The notes below the pieces were generated by a model. It searched no databases. It saw only the letters and a program-made list of their open reading frames with translations, and was not told the origin of the DNA. Position numbers and translations under genes: made by a program. Below are positions 58,743 through 64,000 of a stretch of DNA of 64,000 nucleotides, piece after piece. The stretch is from NCBI RefSeq assembly GCF_001421715.1, contig NZ_LMKP01000004.1, forward strand, positions 1 to 64,000, read 5' to 3'. Position 1 is the stretch's first letter; the number at the start of each line of letters is the position of its first letter. The DNA is from Sphingomonas sp. Leaf22. Its GTDB lineage: Bacteria > Pseudomonadota > Alphaproteobacteria > Sphingomonadales > Sphingomonadaceae.

Positions 58743-59453
58743 CTACCCCTCCCCCCGATCCTCGATCAGGTCGAGGACGTCGCCGATCAGCGCGCGCATC
58801 GCCGCGCGGGCCGCGACCGGATCATGTGCGGCGATCGCTTCGGCCACCGCCGCATGTTGTTCGACGCTGGCCGATCGACCGACGATGGTGTTGGTGAAGC
58901 GGATCGAGGTGTTGAGCGCGGTCGCCACCGTCTCGCGGAACTGCGCGTAGAAGGGGTTTTTCGTCGCGAGCAGGATCGCGACGTGGAAGTCGATGTCGGA
59001 GTCGAGCGGATCGTCCTCGCCCCGTTCCGCCGCCGCCATCCGGGCGAGACCCTCGGCGATCCGTGCCTGATCCTCCGCATCCGCCGCCACCGCCGCCAGC
59101 GCCGCCGCCTCCGGCTCGATCGCGACGCGCAGCTGGTTGAACTGGCGCAGCAGGTCGACCGAGAATTTGCGGTCGAGCAGCCAGTGCAGCACATCGGGAT
59201 CGAACAGGTTCCACGCCGCCGCCGGGCGCACCACCGTCCCCTGACGCGGGCGGGCGCTGACCAGCCCCTTGGCGGTCAGCATCTTCACCGCCTCGCGCGT
59301 TACCGACCGACTGATGCCGTGCGTCTTGCCGATTTCCGCCTCGGTCGGGAACGGGCGTTCGTCATATTCGCCGGTGACGATGGCGCGGCCGAGCGTGTCG
59401 AGCGTCGCGCGGGTCAAATTGCCGCCGGGCATTCCCGTCATCCGCGCCGCCAT
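58743..59453 (-). CDS. GntR/FCD-family regulator of the galactonate module
   Basis: A 236-residue repressor-type regulator. Start MAARMTGMPGGNLTRATLDT at 59453, with AAAGGAG 5 nt upstream. The winged helix includes YDERPFPTEAEIGKTHGISR, SVTREAVKMLTAKGLVSARP and RQGTVVRPAAAWNLFDPDV. The C-terminal FCD helical domain has LRVAIEPEAAALAAVAADAE, DSDIDFHVAILLATKNP and VEQHAAVAEAIAAHD, with the Asp/His residues that bind metal and acid ligands. This is the DgoR/UxuR class. It is divergent from the symporter-dgoK-dgoA operon, with an operator candidate between. Confidence 0.9.
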   Translation of the reverse strand: MAARMTGMPGGNLTRATLDTLGRAIVTGEYDERPFPTEAEIGKTHGISRSVTREAVKMLTAKGLVSARPRQGTVVRPAAAWNLFDPDVLHWLLDRKFSVDLLRQFNQLRVAIEPEAAALAAVAADAEDQARIAEGLARMAAAERGEDDPLDSDIDFHVAILLATKNPFYAQFRETVATALNTSIRFTNTIVGRSASVEQHAAVAEAIAAHDPVAARAAMRALIGDVLDLIEDRGEG

Positions 59454-59514
59454 CCCGTCTCCTTTCGGTTCGTCCCGGCCGCTTGGCACTGGACACAGTG
59501 CATTCATCGTATAA

Positions 59515-59525
59515 TTGTCCGACAT
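59515..59525. promoter_or_regulatory. Operator candidate in the dgo divergent region
   Basis: TTGTCCGACAT, an imperfect 5+1+5 palindrome with a TGTC-C-GACA core, lies 26 bp before the symporter start and 62 bp before the regulator start. FCD regulators typically bind short odd-spaced sites of this sort. Compare TTAGTCGGACTAA at 37167. Confidence 0.45.
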
Positions 59526-59550
59526 CAAAAGCTAGGCCGGGGAGGAAACC

Positions 59551-61131
59551 ATGCGTCTGTCGACGATCGATCTGATCGTCGTGATCATCTATGCGATCGG
59601 CATCTTCGGCCTGGCGCAATGGGTGAGCCGCGACAAGGGGGGGCATCAAAAGGATAGCTCCGATTACTTCCTCGCGTCCAAGTCGCTGCCATGGTGGGCG
59701 ATCGGCGCGTCGCTGATCGCGGCGAATATTTCCGCGGAGCAGATCGTCGGCATGGCCGGGTCGGGCTATGCGATCGGCCTCGCCATCGCGTCGTACGAAT
59801 GGATGGCGGCGCTGACGCTGCTGATCGTCGGCAAATTCTTCCTGCCGATCTTTTTGCGCAACGAAATCTATACGATGCCGCAGTTCCTCGAACAGCGGTA
59901 CGGCCCGTCGATCCGCACCTTGATGGCGGTGTTCTGGCTGGCGCTGTACGTGTTCGTGAATCTCACCAGCATCATCTGGCTGGGGTCGATCGCGGTGACG
60001 CAGGTCGCGGGCGTCGACCAGACGGTGGCGCTGATCGGGCTCGGGCTGTTCGCGCTGCTGTACCAGTTGCGCGGGGGTTTGAAGGCGGTGGCGCTGACCG
60101 ATATCGTGCAGGTCACACTGCTGGTGTTCGGCGGCCTCACCATCTCCTACCTGACGCTGTCGCAGATCGGCGGCGATGCCGGGGTGATGGGCGGGTTCGC
60201 CGAACTGACGCGCCGCGTGCCCGAGAAATTCGACATGATCCTGACCGCGGACAATCCTTTCTACAAGGATTTGCCGGGCCTGTCGGTGCTGATCGGCGGC
60301 ATGTGGATCGCGAACCTGAGCTATTGGGGGTTCAACCAGTATATCATCCAGCGCGCGCTGGCCGCCAAGTCGCTGCCCGAAGCGCAGAAGGGCATCGTCT
60401 TTGCCGCCTATCTCAAGCTGCTGATGCCGCTGGTGATCGTCGTGCCGGGCATCGCCGCGGTGGTGCTCGCGCCCGATCTCGCCAAGCCGGACGAAGCCTA
60501 TCCCACGATGATGCGGCTGCTGCCCTCGGGGCTGCTCGGCCTCGTCTTCGCCGCGCTGATCGCCGCGATCATCGCGTCGACCGCGTCGAAGATCAATTCG
60601 ATCGCGACGATCTTCACCCTCGATCTCTACGCCAAGCGCACCAGCCAGAGCGGGACGATGGACGCGGTGATGGAGCGCAAGCTGGTCCGCATCGGCCGCA
60701 TCGCCGCCACCGTCGCCATCCTGATCGCGATCGTCGCTGCCAAGCCGCTGCTGGGTGGCGCGGATCAGGCGTTCCAGTTCATCCAGGAATTTTCGGGCTT
60801 CTTCACGCCGGGGATCACCGTGATCTTCCTGCTCGGCCTGTTCTGGAAGCGCGCGACCGAAGCCGGCGCGATCGGCGCGGCGGTGGCGTCGGTGGTGCTG
60901 TCCTATCTGTTCCGCACCTTCGCGCCGGGCATTCCGTTCATGGACCGGATGGGGCTGGTGTTCCTGCTCAGCCTTGCGCTGGCGGTCGTGCTGTCGCTGG
61001 CGATCAAGGGACGCGGCGACGCCAACCGCATCACGATGCAGGGCGTGTCGTTCGGCACCTCGACCGGCTTCAACATCGCCGGGTTGGGTGTGATCCTGAT
61101 CCTGATCGCATTGTACGCGACATGGTGGTGA
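59551..61131 (+). CDS. Sodium/sugar symporter (SSS family, SglT-like)
   Basis: A 526-residue inner-membrane transporter with about 14 helices. It reads IDLIVVIIYAIGIFGLAQWV, then DYFLASKSLPWWAIGASLIA, ANISAEQIVGMAGSGYAIGL and EIYTMPQFLEQRYG. LYQLRGGLKAVALTDIVQ and AALIAAIIASTASKINSIAT cover the SSS signature and sodium site (SS/ST on helix 8). It is closest to the galactose-type vSGLT group. GGGGAGG lies 6 nt before the ATG. The dgoK start overlaps its stop, so sugar or sugar-acid uptake is coupled to phosphorylation. Confidence 0.93.
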   Translation: MRLSTIDLIVVIIYAIGIFGLAQWVSRDKGGHQKDSSDYFLASKSLPWWAIGASLIAANISAEQIVGMAGSGYAIGLAIASYEWMAALTLLIVGKFFLPIFLRNEIYTMPQFLEQRYGPSIRTLMAVFWLALYVFVNLTSIIWLGSIAVTQVAGVDQTVALIGLGLFALLYQLRGGLKAVALTDIVQVTLLVFGGLTISYLTLSQIGGDAGVMGGFAELTRRVPEKFDMILTADNPFYKDLPGLSVLIGGMWIANLSYWGFNQYIIQRALAAKSLPEAQKGIVFAAYLKLLMPLVIVVPGIAAVVLAPDLAKPDEAYPTMMRLLPSGLLGLVFAALIAAIIASTASKINSIATIFTLDLYAKRTSQSGTMDAVMERKLVRIGRIAATVAILIAIVAAKPLLGGADQAFQFIQEFSGFFTPGITVIFLLGLFWKRATEAGAIGAAVASVVLSYLFRTFAPGIPFMDRMGLVFLLSLALAVVLSLAIKGRGDANRITMQGVSFGTSTGFNIAGLGVILILIALYATWW

Positions 61132-62000
61132 GCCCGTTCATCGCCCTCGACTGGGGCACGACCAACCGGCGCGCCTACCGGCTGGAGGACGGGCGCATCG
61201 CCGCCGTGGTCAGGTCGCCCAAGGGCGTATCGGCCATGACGGCCGACGAATATCCGCAGGAACTGGCGGCGATCCGGGCCGAACTAGGCGACCTGCCGGT
61301 GCTGATGGCGGGGATGGTCGGGTCGACGATCGGCTGGCGGGTCGCACCCTATGTCACGGTCCCGGCCGAGATCGCCGACATCGCCGGACAGCTGACATGG
61401 ATCGACGATCGGACCGCGATCGTGCCCGGCCTGTCTTTCACCGACGGCAGTCACGGCGACGTGATGCGCGGCGAGGAGGTACAATTGCTCGGCGCGGCGC
61501 TCGCCGGACAGGTACCGCCCGACGCGCTGCTGTGTCAGCCGGGCACCCATTGCAAATGGGTCGAGCTGACCGGTGGCAAGGTCACCGCCTTCACCACCGC
61601 GATGACCGGCGAACTGTTCGCGCTGCTGAAGGGCGGCGGCGTGCTGGCGCCGCAGCTGACTGCACCGGTGACCGCCGGCGAAGCGTTCCGCGACGGCGTT
61701 CGGGAAGGCGCGAAGCGTGACCTCGCCGCCAGCCTGTTCGGCATCCGCGCGTCGCACGTGCTGGGCCTGCGCGACCCATCGCACGCCGCTTCCTGTGCCA
61801 GCGGCGTGCTGATCGGCAGCGACGTGGCGGCGCGTATCGGCGATGGCCGCGACGTCCATCTGGTCGCCGACGGCGATCTCGCCACCCTGTACGCCACCGC
61901 GATCGAGACGCTGGGCAGCCGCGCCATTGTCAGCGGGTGCGAAGATGCCTTTATCGCCGGTATCACCCACATCCGAAAGTTGTCCGCATGCGCCACCTGA
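61122..62000 (+). CDS. dgoK: 2-dehydro-3-deoxygalactonokinase
   Basis: Phosphorylates 2-keto-3-deoxygalactonate with ATP in the De Ley-Doudoroff pathway. The 292 residues start MVVSPFIALDWGTTNRRAYR, with the D-W-G-T-T-N phosphate loop of the DgoK family. Further motifs are PVLMAGMVGSTIGWRVAPYV, ALLCQPGTHCKWVELTGGKV, TAFTTAMTGELFALLKGGGV and a C-terminal SRAIVSGCEDAFIAGI. ATG 61122 overlaps the symporter stop; GTG 61128 (GTGA) is an alternative. The dgoA gene begins inside its 3' end (13-nt overlap), so the three genes are one operon. Confidence 0.94.
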   Translation: MVVSPFIALDWGTTNRRAYRLEDGRIAAVVRSPKGVSAMTADEYPQELAAIRAELGDLPVLMAGMVGSTIGWRVAPYVTVPAEIADIAGQLTWIDDRTAIVPGLSFTDGSHGDVMRGEEVQLLGAALAGQVPPDALLCQPGTHCKWVELTGGKVTAFTTAMTGELFALLKGGGVLAPQLTAPVTAGEAFRDGVREGAKRDLAASLFGIRASHVLGLRDPSHAASCASGVLIGSDVAARIGDGRDVHLVADGDLATLYATAIETLGSRAIVSGCEDAFIAGITHIRKLSACAT

Positions 62001-62626
62001 CCGCCTTCGACACCGCCTTTGCCCGCTGCCCGCTGGTTGCGATCCTGCGCGGCGTCCAGCCGCACGAGGTGGAGGCGATCGGCGACGCGCTGATCGATGC
62101 CGGCTTCGCCATCGTCGAAGTGCCGCTCAACTCGCCCGACCCGTATGAAAGCATCACCCGCCTGTCGAAGAAGCTGGACGGCTATGCCGCGGTCGGCGCG
62201 GGCACGGTGCTGAGCGTCGAGCAGGTCGACCGGGTCGAGGCGGCGGGCGGCACGCTGATCATCTCGCCCAACGCCAATCCCGCGGTGATTTCGGCGGCGG
62301 CAGAGCGCGGGCTGGTGGCTATGCCCGGCATCGCGACCCCGACCGAAGCCTTTGCGGCATTGGAAGCCGGTGCCGCCGCGCTGAAACTGTTCCCCGCCGA
62401 AGCCGCCAGCCCGGCGGTGATGAAGGCGATGCGCGCCGTCCTGCCGCGCGACGTGCGAATGCTGCCGGTCGGCGGCATCGTCCCGTCGGTGCTGGCCGAT
62501 TGGCACAAGGCGGGTGCGGCCGGCTACGGCCTCGGTTCGGCGCTGTATGTGCCGGGCATGGATGCCGAAACCGTCGGCGAGCGCGCGCGGGCGTTCGTGG
62601 CGGCATGGAACGCGCTGGAGAAGTAA
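61988..62626 (+). CDS. dgoA: 2-dehydro-3-deoxy-6-phosphogalactonate aldolase
   Basis: Class I aldolase that splits KDPGal to pyruvate and D-glyceraldehyde 3-phosphate. The 212 residues start MRHLTAFDTAFARCPLVAIL, with RGVQPHEVEAIGDALIDAGF and AIVEVPLNSPDPYESITRLS. VGAGTVLSVEQVDRVEAAGG, FPAEAASPAVMKAMRAVLPR and MLPVGGIVPSVLADWHKAG complete the KDPG/KDPGal fold. The Schiff-base lysine is in ALKLFPAEA. It ends the operon. Galactonate dehydratase and galactose dehydrogenase, needed upstream in the pathway, are not in this window. Confidence 0.94.
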   Translation: MRHLTAFDTAFARCPLVAILRGVQPHEVEAIGDALIDAGFAIVEVPLNSPDPYESITRLSKKLDGYAAVGAGTVLSVEQVDRVEAAGGTLIISPNANPAVISAAAERGLVAMPGIATPTEAFAALEAGAAALKLFPAEAASPAVMKAMRAVLPRDVRMLPVGGIVPSVLADWHKAGAAGYGLGSALYVPGMDAETVGERARAFVAAWNALEK

Positions 62627-62726
62627 GCGACTATCCGGCGCGGACCGGTCGCCGTTCGATCAACTGCCCCATCGTTACCCCGGACTTGTCGAGACCTCTG
62701 CGAAAGTATCGATTCCTGCCCCCTAG

Positions 62727-62813
62727 CGTACCCCCGCGCAGGCGGGGGTCCAGGGTTCCAAGCACAAGCCGTTGTTCTGCCTGGCTCTGGACCCCCGCCT
62801 GCGCGGGGGTACG
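62727..62813. repeat. Class B long GC-rich hairpin, copy 2
   Basis: The arms at 62727-62753 and 62787-62813 are 27-bp perfect inverted repeats beginning CGTACCCCCGCGCAGG. The loop shares GCACAAGCCGTTGTTCTGCC with the copy at 37335. The rest of the gap 62627-62964 shows no gene. Confidence 0.88.
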
Positions 62814-62964
62814 GTCCCGTGTAGTCGAGGGCGCGACGTTCGCAGAAGCCTCGACGGATGACGGGGTGGCGGGGAGGAGAACGCTACCGCACCGTTCCGC
62901 CCGGACGCGGAAACCCCTGCCCCGTCAACCGTTTGCCTCGCTCCCCCATGCCGGAGCACCGCCC

Positions 62965-63447
62965 ATGTCGCATCCCCGTCCCGTCCTCGGCCTGTTCGCC
63001 GGGATCGCCGCCGGCCTGATCGCCGCCGCCGCGATGGCCGCGTTCCAGTCGGTCGCCGCCGGGCCGATGGGACAGGACCAGAGCGACGACGATCCCGCAA
63101 CGGTGAAAGCCGCCGACAAGGTCGCGATCGCCACCACCGGCGACCGCGTCCCCGACGCCTACCGCCCGCAGGCGGGACAGGCGGTGCATTACCTGACCGG
63201 CGCGGCGCTGGGCGGGCTGTACGGCGTGCTCACCGAATATCGTCCGGGTGCGGCGCGCGGTTTCGGGAGCCTGTACGGTATCGCGACCTCGGCGCTGCTC
63301 GACGAAACGGCGGTGCCGGCGACAGGGCTGGGGTCGGCGCCATGGGAGACGCCGGCCGCGACCCACGCCTATGGCGCGCTGGCGCATCTGGTGTTCGGGG
63401 TATCGCTGGAAGGGGCGAGGTCGCTGCTGGGTGGGCGACAGGGGTAG
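62965..63447 (+). CDS. YagU/DUF1440-type membrane protein
   Basis: A 160-residue inner-membrane protein starting MSHPRPVLGLFAGIAAGLIA, with GGAG 9 nt upstream. About four hydrophobic segments occur: LFAGIAAGLIAAAAMAAFQS, YLTGAALGGLYGVLTEY, GSLYGIATSALLDETAV and ALAHLVFGVSLEGARSLL. The pattern of a first glycine-rich helix, a loop with DDPA, and H/G motifs in helices 2-4 is that of the YagU/DUF1440 family, linked to acid resistance in E. coli. No neighbour suggests a specific role. Confidence 0.78.
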   Translation: MSHPRPVLGLFAGIAAGLIAAAAMAAFQSVAAGPMGQDQSDDDPATVKAADKVAIATTGDRVPDAYRPQAGQAVHYLTGAALGGLYGVLTEYRPGAARGFGSLYGIATSALLDETAVPATGLGSAPWETPAATHAYGALAHLVFGVSLEGARSLLGGRQG

Positions 63448-63554
63448 GCTTCCCTCCCCTCCCTCAGTCATACCCGTTCGGTTCGAGCAGCTTCGAGCGA
63501 AGTCGAGAAGCGAACGGATGGGGCAGGGTGGAGGTAGGATAAGGCAGGAATAGC

Positions 63555-63950
63555 CTACCGCCTGACCAACTCCACCGCCCCGACCTCGATCACCGGCACT
63601 TCCCATGGATGCATCGCGACGATCGCCGCCAACGCCGCCGCGATATCCGCGCCCTGCGCCGCATAGGTCTTCACCACCACGGTCGGCACCACCTCGGCCT
63701 CGCCGGCCCGTCCGGTCGTCGGCAGCGCGTCCGTGCCGGGCACGAAACTTTCCAGCCCGAAGCCCAGTTCGAACACGCCGCGATACGGGCCGATCGTGCC
63801 CAGCACGCCGCTGGCCCGGATCACGCCGACCACGCCGGCGAGTACCGGATCGTCGGCCAGCGCCGCCGCCTCGCCCGCCTGCAACCGCGCCAGCACATTG
63901 GCCGATACCGGGCAATGCACCCGCACCACCTGCATCGGCGTCAGCGTCAC
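63555..63950 (-). CDS. Small protein with HPWE motif (CutA/NIF3-insert-like)
   Basis: A 131-residue soluble protein from GTG 63950 (VTLTPMQVVRVHCPVSANVL). Features: ASGVLGTIGPYRGVFELGFG, FVPGTDALPTTGRAGEAEVV, and IAAALAAIVAMHPWEVPVIE near the C-terminus. The G-x-I-G-x-Y segment and the terminal HPWE-x-P recall the ferredoxin-like YqfO/NIF3 insert and CutA fold, where a related HPYE-x-P motif ends the domain. The call is by eye and the function is unknown. The start overlaps the stop of the gene upstream (GTGA), so it is the second gene of an operon that enters from the right edge. Confidence 0.6.
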   Translation of the reverse strand: MTLTPMQVVRVHCPVSANVLARLQAGEAAALADDPVLAGVVGVIRASGVLGTIGPYRGVFELGFGLESFVPGTDALPTTGRAGEAEVVPTVVVKTYAAQGADIAAALAAIVAMHPWEVPVIEVGAVELVRR

Positions 63951-64000
63951 AACAACAGCCAGTCGTTGCGGCTGCGCGGCTTGATCTCTCCCCCACCCTG
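63947..64000 (-). CDS. 3' end of a gene truncated by the window edge
   Basis: The last 17 codons of a minus-strand gene, reading QGGGEIKPRSRNDWLLL and stopping with TGA at 63949-63947. This stop overlaps the GTG of the next gene. Too little remains to name it. Confidence 0.6.
   Translation of the reverse strand, partial: QGGGEIKPRSRNDWLLL

Overview
The window is one 64 kb piece of a GC-rich alphaproteobacterial chromosome, most likely Sphingomonas or a close relative in the Sphingomonadaceae. The call rests on the gene set and its order: thrS-infC, hrcA-grpE divergent from rph-rdgB, a three-gene proton-translocating transhydrogenase preceded by a tiny aa3-type cytochrome oxidase subunit IV gene, a PmtA-type lipid methyltransferase, a large TonB-dependent receptor, and many short palindromic repeats between genes. 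No phage, plasmid, rRNA or CRISPR array is visible. There is one tRNA (Val, anticodon TAC).

Left end (1-8500): a decayed SGNH/acyltransferase remnant, a TonB-dependent receptor, an IS481-family transposase remnant, a TonB-like protein, then thrS and infC, closed by a strong terminator. 8.7-15.5 kb: glnD, grpE and hrcA on the minus strand, a DUF6438 lipoprotein, then rph-rdgB. 15.7-19.5 kb: a lipid block with a glycosyltransferase and a metallophosphoesterase in overlapping frames, divergent from a phospholipid N-methyltransferase and an Mpo1-like membrane protein. I read this as a phosphate-sparing membrane remodelling locus (plcP-agt type). 19.9-21.2 kb: a ParDE toxin-antitoxin pair, a decayed gene fragment and two small unknown genes. 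21.2-23.8 kb: a membrane-anchored class III aminotransferase divergent from phosphatidylserine decarboxylase.

23.9-37.2 kb is mainly carbohydrate and hydrolase genes: M61 peptidase, two ROK sugar kinases, two exported esterases, a GH3 glucosidase with a divergent ROK-type repressor and a palindromic operator, and a FucP-type sugar transporter. 37.5-42.4 kb carries cell-wall functions (a MurC/Mpl-like ligase divergent from an LD-carboxypeptidase, an LpoA-like lipoprotein) and rsmI. 42.5-50.5 kb holds regulators, a nitroreductase, a POT peptide transporter, an OafA-type acyltransferase, the tRNA, and a chemoreceptor overlapping a small membrane protein gene. 50.5-54.5 kb is the pnt transhydrogenase operon, interrupted by a PH-domain gene and by a repeat-flanked DUF559 gene. 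54.6-58.6 kb: an orphan sigma-54 activator, rluE, a DUF4253 protein and S-formylglutathione hydrolase. 58.7-62.6 kb: a GntR regulator divergent from a sodium/sugar symporter, KDGal kinase and KDPGal aldolase, a De Ley-Doudoroff galactonate/galactose module. The window ends with a YagU-like protein, a small HPWE-motif protein and the last codons of another gene.

Five kinds of palindromic repeat are dispersed between genes. They include a MITE-like element with 14-bp terminal inverted repeats (two copies, one carrying a nested 34-bp-arm hairpin) and two copies of a long GC-rich hairpin with a conserved loop. All functional calls come from reading motifs by eye; no database search was run.
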